Shown: one piece after another, positions 34,640 through 42,633 of the stretch | How positions within the stretch are numbered: position 1 is the first letter of the stretch | Layout of the letters: every line of letters starts with the position of its first letter | Translations under genes and position numbers: made by a program | The notes under the pieces: model-generated | Database searches by the model: none | What the model was told of the DNA's origin: nothing | Seen by the model: only the letters and a program-made list of their open reading frames with translations | Assembly (NCBI RefSeq): GCF_036013935.1 | Contig: NZ_CP107902.1 | Coordinates: 558,001-622,000 of the forward strand | DNA from: Streptomyces sp. NBC_00461 | GTDB lineage: Bacteria > Actinomycetota > Actinomycetes > Streptomycetales > Streptomycetaceae | Reading direction: 5' to 3' | DNA: 64,000 bases

Positions 34640-35350
34640 GTGACCTATGTCATGCCATGCCACATCCTGCGGATTCCCGAAGGGCAGGGCCTGCTGGGCC
34701 AGGTCGAAGACCGCGCCCCCAGCGACGTGCCGGCCTGGCCGGCAACCACCCCCAAGCCCTGGCGTGAGCAGATCGCTTACGTCGCCATCGACATGTCCCC
34801 CGGCTACCGGGCCGCCGTGCGTACCGAACTGCCCCACGCCACCGTGGCAGTCGACCACTTCCACGTCGTCCGGCCGGCGACCAAGATGCTGAACCTGGTG
34901 CGCCGCCGCACCACCGCCACCCTGCGCAGCTGGCGCGGATGGGCCGGCGGCCCGGAATGGAAGGCCCGGCGCCGCCTGTTGCGCAACGGCGAAGACCTCA
35001 CCGACACTCAGTTCAGCACGATGTGGAACCAGTTCATCGGTACCGGCGACGTCGGCATGACGCTGCTGACCGCGCACCGAACCGGCCACCTGCGCTGGAA
35101 GTTCCTCACCTGGTGCGCCGATTGCGACATCCCCGAAGTCCGCACCCTCGCGCGCACCGTCGGCCGCTGGTGGCCCGAGATCCAAGCCTTCATCGCCACC
35201 GGCCACAGCAACGCCAAGAGCGAAGGCATCAACCGCATGATCAAGCTCGCCGCGCGAGCCGCCCATGGCTTCCGCAACCCCGCCAACCAACGCCTACGCA
35301 CACACTGCGACACCGCCCGCCGGGCCCGAGGCCACCTCCACCCCGGCTGA
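34640..35350 (+). mobile_element. ISL3 family transposase remnant
   Basis: About 235 residues of an ISL3 transposase. YVAIDMSPGYRAAVRTELPH and VAVDHFHVVRPATKMLNLVR carry the first two Asp of the DDE site, and AKSEGINRMIKLAARAAHGF carries the Glu. The N-terminal zinc-finger and HTH half is missing. Compared with intact ISL3 proteins as I remember them, a stretch between TMWNQFIGTGDVGMTLLTAH and LRWKFLTWCADCDIPEVRTL appears deleted in frame. It cannot be a working element. It sits between the MFS gene and a strong hairpin, and terminal inverted repeats were not found. Confidence 0.8.
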
Positions 35351-35373
35351 ATTCGAAGGCTCCGCAAACCGAA

Positions 35374-35416
35374 ACCTTGCCGCCGGAATTTGTCGTTCGA
35401 GGCCCGGCGGCAAGGT
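35374..35416. terminator. Perfect hairpin between transposase remnant and GH12 gene
   Basis: ACCTTGCCGCCGG (35374-35386) pairs exactly with CCGGCGGCAAGGT (35404-35416), with a 17-nt loop. It lies downstream of the plus-strand transposase remnant and about 75 bp beyond the end of the minus-strand GH12 gene, so it can terminate both. Confidence 0.7.
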
Positions 35417-35491
35417 CTGCGTTTTGAGAATCGCTCCGGCGTTAGTCTCTATGCGCGGACGGAGTGCAGCGCCGTGTCGCGCGTATTGCGG

Positions 35492-36256
35492 CTAGATGTT
35501 TGATCCGCCGCCGGAGGTGTTGTTCCACCAGGCGCTGTAGGAGTTCAGCGAGTACCGCTTCTGCACGCCGTTGGTCGAGGTGATCTCAAGGCCGAACTGC
35601 ATCGTGTCGAAATTGGTGTTGCGCAGGAGGTTCTGCGACGCGGCCCAATGCCAGACCGCCGAGGCGTCGACGCTGCCGGTGTTGGTCTGCTGGGCGGGGA
35701 TGAGCTGCAGGACGTTCCAGCCGGGATCGGCCTGCCAGACCTCCGCGTATTGGACGCCGCCGATGGTCACGTTGGACGCGATCTGCCTTCCCCAGCCGCC
35801 TGTCCTCCCGGCCCAGCTGGTGAAGACCATGATCTCGTCCTGGTTGTTGGTCGACCAGAGGTCGCTCGTCCAGTTCCAGTGGTCACTGCCGCTGACGGGA
35901 GCCGACGACGTGTTGTACCAGAAGCCCGCCGAGTTCAACTGCGACAGCGGCGTCTGGGGCCGGACCCCGATATTCGGGTAGGACTTGATCCCGCCGCCGG
36001 AGTGGTTGGCATCGACGTACCAGGACTTGATGCTGTCGACGGTCAGGCACTGCGGGCCTTGGTTTTCGCCCCAGACGTCGTTGTAGATCGTCCAGGTGCC
36101 CTGGGTGTACTGACCCCACCGGTCGCAGGTGGAGTAGACCGCGGCCTGCGCCGGAGACGCGATGCTCAGGAACCCGGCAATCACGGCGGCTATCAGGGCC
36201 AGTCGACCGAACCCGGCCGACTTGCTGCTGATGGATTTAACGGTTTGCCATCTCAT
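35492..36256 (-). CDS. Secreted glycoside hydrolase family 12 (endoglucanase/xyloglucanase-like)
   Basis: A 254-residue secreted enzyme. The signal peptide runs MRWQTVKSISSKSAGFGRLA to SPAQA, and the mature part starts AVYSTCDRWGQYTQGTW. The GH12 nucleophile is probably the Glu in NNQDEIMVFTSWAGR and the acid/base the Glu in MQFGLEITS. WNVLQLIPAQQTNTGSVDAS between them also fits. The jelly-roll fold has no attached cellulose-binding module. GGAGGG precedes the ATG at 36256. The 400-500 bp upstream contain palindromes of LacI type but no lacI gene, so regulation may come from elsewhere in the genome. Confidence 0.82.
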   Translation of the reverse strand: MRWQTVKSISSKSAGFGRLALIAAVIAGFLSIASPAQAAVYSTCDRWGQYTQGTWTIYNDVWGENQGPQCLTVDSIKSWYVDANHSGGGIKSYPNIGVRPQTPLSQLNSAGFWYNTSSAPVSGSDHWNWTSDLWSTNNQDEIMVFTSWAGRTGGWGRQIASNVTIGGVQYAEVWQADPGWNVLQLIPAQQTNTGSVDASAVWHWAASQNLLRNTNFDTMQFGLEITSTNGVQKRYSLNSYSAWWNNTSGGGSNI

Positions 36257-36653
36257 GTGTCCCTCCAAGGACGGCGATGGGTTGTTCCGGACCCCCCGGT
36301 CTGGTGGCGGACTCTGGCGCCGCGAGGTGTCGCTCGCCGGCGAGTCCGGGCTCTGTACGGCGCGGCTCAGCCCCGTCCGAGGTGCTTGCTCAGTTGGCCG
36401 ACTGATCGGCTCGATGGCCGGCCCTGGGCGAAGTGGTTCCTTCCACCGCTCGCAGTTGGAGTCCCCGCCGAAAGCGAGCCGGCCGAGACGGTCGATCAGC
36501 TGACGTGTTGACCCCTTCGCTCCTTTCGCATGCGGTGCTGCTCGCGATGGTGGGTGGCTCGTGTCGTCGAGGTGGCGCAATCAAGAACTGCGGGAAAGGT
36601 GCTCGGTCCCCTTGCTTTCAAGCACCGGGCTTGTCGGCGCAGGTGATGAAGTG

Positions 36654-36667
36654 TCGAAGCGCTTGCG
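36654..36667. promoter_or_regulatory. LacI-type palindrome, imperfect copy
   Basis: TCGAAGCGCTTGCG, matching the copy at 36750-36763 in its first 11 bases. The central CG and symmetry fit LacI/GalR operators. Confidence 0.4.
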
Positions 36668-36749
36668 TCTGCGGACAGTAATGATGAGGCCTCTGAACAG
36701 CAAGACGCTGCGCACGAAGACACACATCTTTCACCAGCGAACATCGTTG

Positions 36750-36763
36750 TCGAAGCGCTTCGA
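36750..36763. promoter_or_regulatory. LacI-type palindrome, perfect copy
   Basis: TCGAAGCGCTTCGA, a perfect 14-bp palindrome, 96 bp from the imperfect copy. It differs at the core from the TCGAACCGGTTCGA set at 1676-2039, so a different LacI protein is expected to bind it. Confidence 0.5.
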
Positions 36764-36804
36764 ATAGCATCGAACGCGCCCACCACCTGGCCTTCACGGC
36801 ACCG

Positions 36805-37110
36805 CTACTGGCCCTGGTGGATGTGGTGGAAGGTGCCGGCGCAGGCGTCGATGTGACGGGTGAAGAACTTCCCGAAGTCGGTGGGTCGGAAGACTCGGAC
36901 GGCGGGCGATGGTCGCCATCGGCTCATCCGTGTGTGCCGGCAACGCTGCACCTCCAACGCGACACGGGCATCGATCACATGCTTCACCGGCAGTGCGGTG
37001 GCAGCCATGCACGCACGGGTCAGAGGCTGGACCGTGTAACCCAGACGGTGCGCGTGCCACCGGTCGTCCCCGGCCGCACATACCGCTGCACCTGTGCAGA
37101 TCTCATCCTC
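36805..37110 (-). pseudogene. AraC family regulator remnant
   Basis: Pieces of an AraC DNA-binding domain appear in alternating frames: RLGYTVQPLTRACMAATALP and VKHVIDARVALEVQR (first HTH), then LPAHTDEPMATIARR in a second frame, then FRPTDFGKFFTRHIDACAGTF (second HTH, normally F(S)EPTNFGKFFTRHTG) back in the first. At least two compensating frameshifts and the lack of a credible N-terminal domain mark it as decayed. It lies upstream of the GH12 gene and may once have controlled a sugar gene, which cannot be shown. Confidence 0.65.
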
Positions 37111-37640
37111 GGTGCCCGGAACATGGCCCGGGGCATCGCCACACGGGTCCCGGTGGGCGGGCACACGGCCCCGGTGGGCGGGCACATAGTGACCCTCACC
37201 GCCAAGGATCCCGCCAAAGCCGCGCGACCCGCCGGCGAGCCGGGCGCGCACGCCAGGAACTTGCCCACCAACACCGCCACCGGATACGGCGCCGGCATGC
37301 CCCTGAGTCGTGTTCCGGCCTCGCCCACCTACAGCGCCCTGGTCAACGCGGCCCCCAGCAGCTGCCTAAGTTCTACGGCCGCTGGCTCGGCCTCGGAGGT
37401 CCGGACCTGCAACGGCGCCACCACCAGCAGCTCGCCCGCGCCTCCAACAGCGAACCCATGGTTCCTGAACGATCGTTCTGCGTCGAGAACAGAAATGATC
37501 ACTGACGACCACGGGCGTCCTGCTACCAGACCCGCCCTCACCGCCCCCGAACCTCACCCAACGTGACAGCCGGTCAGCCTCTCAGTACCGCACACCGCTC
37601 AACTTCGAAGGCCCGGCGTTGTTCAACGACCCGGACGACG
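37111..37640. other. Intergenic stretch between AraC remnant and tRNA gene
   Basis: No gene is supported. A CCGGTGGGCGGGCAC direct repeat (about 37148-37186, period 21) is present. One plus-strand frame contains KFYGRWLGLGGPDLQRRHH near 37370-37430, which may be a fragment of something lost. Confidence 0.4.
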
Positions 37641-37641
37641 T

Positions 37642-37671
37642 CGGTGGCCGACCTGTGCAGGTCGGCCACCG
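37642..37671 (-). terminator. Terminator of the tRNA-Trp gene
   Basis: A 13-bp perfect stem (CGGTGGCCGACCT and its complement) with a GTGC loop, 34 bp past the 3' end of the minus-strand tRNA. Confidence 0.8.
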
Positions 37672-37704
37672 GAACTGCCGACGGCGTGATCACCGCAGCG
37701 GTGG

Positions 37705-37777
37705 CAGGGGTGACAGGAGTCGAACCTGCGGCATTCGGTTTTGGAGACCGGCGCTCTGGCCTCTGAGCTACACCCCT
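37705..37777 (-). tRNA. tRNA-Trp (anticodon CCA), divergent copy
   Basis: Read on the minus strand, the 73-nt gene starts AGGGGTGTAGCTCAGAGGCC and has a 7-bp acceptor stem (AGGGGTG/CACCCCT), a G discriminator, the D-stem GCTC/GAGC, anticodon loop CTCCAAA (CCA) and T-arm GCAGG-TTCGACT-CCTGT. No CCA end is encoded. Compared with the usual Streptomyces tRNA-Trp, the last anticodon-stem pair is a C-A mismatch (positions 27:43), the variable loop is ATGCC and the T-loop has C instead of G at position 59. It is probably a second, diverged tRNA-Trp. It may still be functional. Confidence 0.85.
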
Positions 37778-37834
37778 TGGCGAGTGACACCATGGCATGA
37801 GCGGCAGGTCCCACTCCAGTGGATTTCCGTCTGT

Positions 37835-38506
37835 TCAGAGAACGCGGAGAACGCCGACGACCTTGCCGAGGATCCGCGCCTCGTCGCCGCGGATCGGCTC
37901 GTAGGCCGGATTGCGGGGCATGAGCCACACCTGCCCGTCCTGCCGGCGCAGTACTTTGACAGTGGCCTCGTCCTCAAGGAGCGCGGCGACGATGTCGCCG
38001 TGATCGGCGCTGTCCTGTCGTTTGACGGCGACGATGTCTCCGTCGCAGATCGCCGCGTCGACCATGCTGTCGCCGGACACCGTCAGCGCGAACACCTCGC
38101 CGTCGCCCACGACCTGACGGGGCAGGGTGTAGACGTCCTCGACCATCTCGTCGGCGAGCAGGGGCGCGCCGGCGGCGATCCGGCCGACGAGCGGCACATC
38201 GACCTGTTCCACGGCTTTGCCATCGAGGTCAGGCGCCCATGACGGCCTGACCCGGTAGGCGCGAGGCCGGTGCGGGTCGCGATAGAGGATGCCTTTGCGC
38301 TCGAGCGCGAGCAGTTGGTAGGCGACCGAGGAGGTGCTGTTGAGGTCTACGGCCTTGCCGATCTCCCGCATCGACGGCGGGTATCCCTGTCGGTCGACCG
38401 TCTCCTTGATGTAGCGGACGATGGCCGCCTGGCGGCCCGTCAGCTCTCCTTCGGCAGTGCCGGGGCCTTGAGGTCGGCCCCGGCGGGCGGGCGTGGTGTT
38501 CTCCAT
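37835..38506 (-). CDS. lexA: LexA-type repressor (probable paralogue)
   Basis: A 223-residue S24-peptidase repressor. The N-terminal winged helix is [20 protein letters not shown] and [20 protein letters not shown]. The self-cleavage site is Ala112-Gly113 (GRIAAGAP), with the catalytic pair Ser147 (GDSMVD) and Lys184 (EATVKVL), so RecA-stimulated autocleavage should work. It lacks the long N-terminal extension of the main Streptomyces LexA as I remember it, and several core residues differ, so I take it as a second LexA. ATG 38506 is chosen because GGAGG lies 9 nt upstream; GTG 38515 directly abuts it. The upstream region holds one degenerate SOS-like box. Confidence 0.85.
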   Translation of the reverse strand: MENTTPARRGRPQGPGTAEGELTGRQAAIVRYIKETVDRQGYPPSMREIGKAVDLNSTSSVAYQLLALERKGILYRDPHRPRAYRVRPSWAPDLDGKAVEQVDVPLVGRIAAGAPLLADEMVEDVYTLPRQVVGDGEVFALTVSGDSMVDAAICDGDIVAVKRQDSADHGDIVAALLEDEATVKVLRRQDGQVWLMPRNPAYEPIRGDEARILGKVVGVLRVL

Positions 38507-38567
38507 CCGGGGCACCTCCGTGCAAGATCCTTGCTGAACATGACCTTATCCCGCCCTCCCCTTTATT

Positions 38568-38581
38568 GGAACACTGATTCG
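38568..38581. promoter_or_regulatory. Degenerate SOS-box-like site upstream of the lexA paralogue
   Basis: GGAACACTGATTCG compares with CGAACNNNNGTTCG at 8 of 10 informative positions, about 60 bp before the start codon. Confidence 0.35.
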
Positions 38582-38774
38582 AACACGTTGTCAGCAGCTT
38601 CACGCTCGGAAGTCGCCCGGCTGGCCTGGGCCGGCGAGGCAGTCACGATCACGGTCGGATGCGGCACTCGTGCGCACAATCCGTAGGCCGCTGCCATTGA
38701 TGCCCCGTCATTGACGCCGCGTCATTGATGCCTTGCCATTGGCGCCCCCCGGCCCAGGTGCGTAGCCCGCGCTC

Positions 38775-39075
38775 TGTCGAATCCGCGGAGCCGCCTCTTT
38801 CCGCCACAGGCCAGTGCACGAAGCGCGGCATGGGTTCGAACTTCATGTCATAGGAGTCGAGTTCGTCAACGACGAGTTTGCGCAAGAACTCGGTCATGCC
38901 AAAAGGGAACACTGTGAAAGGCTCGACCAGGTTCTGGCGGTCAAAAATCAACACCGGCCAATGGTCAGGATCCGGATCAGAGGTCAGGCGGTACAGGATG
39001 TCGGCGCCGGTGGTGGAACCGCAGGCGAGGATGGGAGGCGGACATGAAGGCCACGTAGTCCCGTGGGAACCGGGT
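38775..39075 (-). pseudogene. SMI1/KNR4-like protein remnant
   Basis: One frame gives RFPRDYVAFMSA, like the LPxDYxAFxxxYG start of the SMI1/KNR4 fold. After a frameshift, another gives GADILYRLTSDPDPDHWPVL, FPFGMTEFLRKLVVDELDSY and a tail ending FEPMPRFVHW. The strand order matches SMI1/KNR4 immunity-type proteins of polymorphic toxin systems, but the junction is out of frame and there is no start, so the gene is broken. No toxin gene is nearby. The flanks 38582-38774 and 39076-39248 hold nothing else recognisable. Confidence 0.5.
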
Positions 39076-39248
39076 GAAAGTCTAGAAGGCAGCACTGACA
39101 AGCCCTCATCGTCTCATCCGGCGATGTCAGATGGCGGCTGCTGCGTCATCGTCAGTGATGAACAACAGCAGCACGCCGATTCGCGCAGGAGCAGGCCCAA
39201 TGGCCCACCGGCACATCACCGCCCACGTGGCTGCGTGGAGACGCGAGG

Positions 39249-39602
39249 TCAGGCGGGCTGCCACAGCTCGATACGATTGCCCTCGGGGTCGGTGACCCAG
39301 CCGAAGCGGCCGACGCCCTCCATGTCCTCCGTTTCCTCGGCCACGTCTGCTCCCTTGGCCCGCAATTGCGCGAGCATCGCATCCAGATCGCGCACCCGGA
39401 AGTTGAGCATGGTCTGCTGGGCACGGGACCCGAAGTAGTCGGTCTCGGACTCGAACGTAGCGAACACCGTCGCCCCGGCTTCGGGACGCCACAGGCCGTT
39501 CTCATCGGCATCCAGACCCAGGCAATCGCGATACCAGGCATTCAAAAGCGTCGGGTCGGAGGCCCGCATGAAATATCCGCCGATTCCAAGCACACGTTCC
39601 AC
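39249..39602 (-). CDS. VOC family protein
   Basis: A 117-residue protein: VERVLGIGGYFMRASDPTLL, NAWYRDCLGLDADENGLWRP, then QTMLNFRVRDLDAMLAQLRA and FGWVTDPEGNRIELWQPA. His is replaced at the first metal position (GGYFM), while the terminal Glu (RIELW) is kept, so it may or may not be an enzyme. GTG 39602 puts the start at the family's first strand, and an upstream in-frame ATG at 39689 would add 29 unrelated residues. It stands alone, and about 340 bp without a gene separate it from the SRPBCC gene. Confidence 0.8.
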   Translation of the reverse strand: MERVLGIGGYFMRASDPTLLNAWYRDCLGLDADENGLWRPEAGATVFATFESETDYFGSRAQQTMLNFRVRDLDAMLAQLRAKGADVAEETEDMEGVGRFGWVTDPEGNRIELWQPA

Positions 39603-39939
39603 GCCGCCATCTTGCCAGGCCGGCGATCGGGCGCACCGGCACCACATCATCACCCCCGCCCCCGTCGGCCGCCGATACCCGGGGCCCATCCACCCGGCCG
39701 CTCACCTCAGTGAGACCGGGCCAGCGTGGCACGCCAAGCGCTGCGTTCTTCCACTCGTGCCGTTCGCCTCGCGGGATGACCGGTGGTCCCGTAGGGTCGC
39801 CATGCCCCTATGTCAGGGCGGGCGGTACGGCGTGCCACTGGCGTTGCTTCCCAGCGCAGCTGTCACGTGACCCGGCGAGTCGTCCGTTGTTGGCCAGGAG
39901 GACGCGGACGTGTCGTGGCTCGACCGATGAGGAGTGGCC

Positions 39940-40398
39940 ATGTCGGGACAGTTCGAAGCGGTGGTCGAGGTCGATCGGCCTGTCGAGGAAGTGTTCGCCT
40001 ACCTCGCCGACGGGCGCAACGATCCACAGTTCAGCCCCCGGGTGCTGCGGATCGATCGAGTCCCGGACACCGAGACCGCGGTCGGTACGGTTTTCCGGAG
40101 TTCGGTGAAGGACGCCGGGATGAAGACCGCCAGGGAGTTCCGCATCACCGAACTCGAGGCTCCGGCGAAGATCCGCTGGGCCGAGGAGTCGAAGAACACC
40201 GTGATGGTACGTGAGGGCGGCTACGACCTTGCGGCGCTCGGAGACGGCAGGACGCGCGTGCGTATCTTCAACGTTCTGGAGGGGCACGGCCTGGGCAAGG
40301 TCGTCGTCTCTCTGGCGCTGGCCGCCGCCCGCAAGGACGCCGACGCCTTTGGCGCCCGTATCAAGACAGCGGCCGAGGCGGCGATCGGTCCGCGCTGA
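39940..40398 (+). CDS. SRPBCC family protein
   Basis: A 152-residue START/Bet v 1-like protein. MSGQFEAVVEVDRPVEEVFA and YLADGRNDPQFSPRVLRIDR form the first strand and two helices, RSSVKDAGMKTAREFRITEL and KIRWAEESKNTVMVREGGYD the sheet, and the long C-terminal helix is AFGARIKTAAEAAIG. Such proteins bind hydrophobic small molecules. GAGGAG is 5 nt before ATG 39940. It is convergent with the encapsulin operon, and no functional link is evident. Confidence 0.85.
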   Translation: MSGQFEAVVEVDRPVEEVFAYLADGRNDPQFSPRVLRIDRVPDTETAVGTVFRSSVKDAGMKTAREFRITELEAPAKIRWAEESKNTVMVREGGYDLAALGDGRTRVRIFNVLEGHGLGKVVVSLALAAARKDADAFGARIKTAAEAAIGPR

Positions 40399-40472
40399 CG
40401 CCGCGCGGGCGGCACCACAGCTCGGGCTGGAGATGGGACGCCGCTGCGCGAGCGCGAGTCGGGAACCGACCG

Positions 40473-41285
40473 TCAAGCGCCGGACGAGGGCGGAGCGAGT
40501 GCCACGACCGCTTCGCTGGTGTGGACGAGGAAGGTCAGCGTCTCCTCCAGGTACAGGGTGACGCTGGTCGCGTCGTGGGAGAGGTAGCCGATCGACACGT
40601 CCTGGCCGACATGCATCTCGAAGTCGCCGCCGCGGGTGGACAGGAGGAAGGCGCCGTCGATGGCGGGCGCCCAGACGATGTCCCCGTCCAGGAGTCTGGC
40701 GATGTGCTTGATGATCGGATAGCCGTGGTCGGAGGTCTCGCTGACGGCCGTGTACGCCTCGGCGCTCAGGGCCAGGGAGTACACGCCGTCTACGCCTGCC
40801 AGGCGCAGGGCGGTGACCGCCTGGCTGATCGCGTCCGGGTAGTCGCGGGCATCGGCGGGCAGCGTCACCTGTGAGTTGGCGGAGCTCTCGCGCAGGCCGA
40901 CGATGCCTGCGGCCGCGTATCCCTCGAAGACCGCCCGGTCCTCGGCGAACGCAAGCTGCCGAGCGGCGTCCTTGGCGGGCTGCCAGTCGGCGTCCTTGGC
41001 TCCGCGGGCGACGTCGTCGACCTGCCGGCGGTCAACGGTGAACGGAACGCGCAGCTCGACCAGCGGCTGAAAGCGGCGCGTGTGGGCGATCACGCCGTCG
41101 GCAGGAGCGTCCACGGTATCGAGGTGCCCGGTGCCCACGCCCGCCAGTTCGACGCCGTACGGCTCGGGGACGTCGACGATTCGGCGTGCCGCGACGTGCC
41201 GTTTGAAGGTGCGCCGTGCCTCTTCCTCCAGGTCGTTCCATGCGGCGCTGGATAGGGGCGCCAGGTCACGGTGCAGGTTGTTCAT
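40473..41285 (-). CDS. Family 1 encapsulin nanocompartment shell protein
   Basis: A 270-residue HK97-fold shell protein (former linocin M18/CFP29 family). It begins MNNLHRDLAPLSSAAWNDLE, the helix that contacts cargo peptide in family 1 encapsulins. ARRTFKRHVAARRIVDVPEP and GYLSHDATSVTLYLEETLTF are also characteristic. Sixty copies would form a T=1 shell. The ATG overlaps the stop of the DyP peroxidase gene by ATGA, so the two are translationally coupled and the cargo is made first. The peroxidase ends in a cargo-loading peptide, which settles the cargo assignment. Confidence 0.95.
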   Translation of the reverse strand: MNNLHRDLAPLSSAAWNDLEEEARRTFKRHVAARRIVDVPEPYGVELAGVGTGHLDTVDAPADGVIAHTRRFQPLVELRVPFTVDRRQVDDVARGAKDADWQPAKDAARQLAFAEDRAVFEGYAAAGIVGLRESSANSQVTLPADARDYPDAISQAVTALRLAGVDGVYSLALSAEAYTAVSETSDHGYPIIKHIARLLDGDIVWAPAIDGAFLLSTRGGDFEMHVGQDVSIGYLSHDATSVTLYLEETLTFLVHTSEAVVALAPPSSGA

Positions 41286-42343
41286 AGGGAGTGCTCCGCA
41301 TTCATGCTGCCGATCCCCAGCGAGGAATCCGAGGACCGGGACTGGTCGGCGTCCGCTTCCTCTTTTCTCGCTTCCTCTTTCGCCGCTTCCGCGCCGGGTG
41401 GTTCGGGCAGGTCGTCGAGGAAGTCCGCTGTGGGGACGTGGAACAGGCATCCGGTGTGAGGGGTCGAGAAGTCCAGGATCCGGTCGTGCGATGCGCCCGG
41501 GGCGCCCAGGAACATGCGCTCAAGCATCGTCTCCGTCACCGTCGGAGTACGGGCGTAACCGATGAAGTAGGTACCGAACTCGCCCCGGCCGACTGTGCCG
41601 AAGGGCATGTTGTCCCGGAGGATCTCGTGTTCCGTGCCGTCGGGGTCGGTGATGGTGGTGAGGGCGACGTGCGAGTCCGCCGGTTTGGCACTGTCGTCCA
41701 GCTCGATGTCCGACAGCTTCGTCCTGCCGATGATCTTCTCCTGCGTCTCGACCGGGAGCGCGTTCCACGCGTCGAGGTCGTGGAGGTACTTCTGGACGAT
41801 GACGTAGCTTCCGCCGGCGAACCGGGGGTCCTCGTCCCCGACCAGGACGGCGGCGTTCGCGGCGGGCCCGATGGGGTTCTCCGTGCCGTCGACGAACCCG
41901 AGCAGGTCACGTTTGTCGAGGTACTGGAAGCCGTGCACCTCGTCGCAGACGGTCACCGCCTCGCCGAGGCGGACCATGATCTCCGCGGCGAGCGCGAAGC
42001 ACAGGTCCAGACGTGCGGCACGGATGTGGAAGAGCAGGTCGCCCGGTGTCGACACGGCGCGGTGTACGGGCCCGCTCACCTCATGGAAGGGGTGCAGGTC
42101 CGCCGGGCGGGGGCCGGCGAACAGCCGGCTCCACGCCCGCGAGCCGATTCCGATGACGCAACTGAGCTTGCCCTCGGGCTCGGCACGAAAGCCCACGGAC
42201 CGTTGCAGGGAGCTCACCTGGGACAGCACGTCCCGGGTGACGGCTTCGCCGCCAGGGTCGATCGTGGCGACCAGAAAGATCGCGGCTCTGGTGAGCGGGG
42301 ACAGGACCAACTGCGGAGTCGGTGCCTGGGCCTCTCCGGCCAT
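41282..42343 (-). CDS. DyP-type peroxidase, encapsulin cargo
   Basis: A 353-residue dye-decolorising heme peroxidase. The family GxxDG motif is GFVDGTENPIGP with the catalytic Asp; VIVQKYLHDLDAWN and GRGEFGTYFIGYARTPTVTE lie on the heme side. The tail after the catalytic domain is a charged linker (AAKEEARKEEADADQ) ending in SSLGIGSMNAEHSL, a near-exact encapsulin targeting peptide (consensus LGIGSL). It oxidises phenolics or dyes with H2O2 and is thought to serve oxidative-stress defence inside the shell. ATG 42343 follows AAGGG. The overlap with the encapsulin gene makes a two-gene operon. Confidence 0.95.
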   Translation of the reverse strand: MAGEAQAPTPQLVLSPLTRAAIFLVATIDPGGEAVTRDVLSQVSSLQRSVGFRAEPEGKLSCVIGIGSRAWSRLFAGPRPADLHPFHEVSGPVHRAVSTPGDLLFHIRAARLDLCFALAAEIMVRLGEAVTVCDEVHGFQYLDKRDLLGFVDGTENPIGPAANAAVLVGDEDPRFAGGSYVIVQKYLHDLDAWNALPVETQEKIIGRTKLSDIELDDSAKPADSHVALTTITDPDGTEHEILRDNMPFGTVGRGEFGTYFIGYARTPTVTETMLERMFLGAPGASHDRILDFSTPHTGCLFHVPTADFLDDLPEPPGAEAAKEEARKEEADADQSRSSDSSLGIGSMNAEHSL

Positions 42344-42633
42344 GCGCCCCACCCTTCCCGGTCATCGTCTGCGGCTCAGCGTCAGCACTCGCACCACGGT
42401 CTCGCACCACGATCTCGGAGTGACTGAGGCATCGTGAGTTCGGCCTCCTCGCTCGTGCCGACTCTATGGCGGAGCACGCGACGCCGCAGCCGGGCCGACG
42501 AACACGATGTCGGCGTGTGTGATGCTGGCGCGGGCGCCGGAGGCTTCCATGATGTGGAACTGTCGTTTTTCGTCCTGCTGCCGGACAGGTGACGGGGTGG
42601 ACGACCGGGCGGATGACGGGGCAGGGGAGTGAT

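Larger units (their letters stand above)
36257..36804. other. Upstream region of the GH12 gene
   Basis: About 550 bp without a supported gene. It contains two TCGAAGCGCTT palindromes listed separately and an AT-richer stretch around 36660-36760 that may be a promoter region. Confidence 0.45.

Noticed and set aside
32897-35350. One open frame of 817 codons on the plus strand
   Set aside because: It joins the TetR remnant, antisense of the MFS gene and the ISL3 remnant by chance; the parts have different origins.
37705-37777. tRNA-Trp as an integration site for a mobile element
   Set aside because: No integrase gene or repeated tRNA 3' end was seen in the window, so only the variant structure is reported.
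38576-38593. TTCGAACACGTTGTC as a proper SOS box for the lexA paralogue
   Set aside because: The second half reads TGTC where GTTCG is needed; the overlapping GGAACACTGATTCG fits better and was kept only as a weak candidate.
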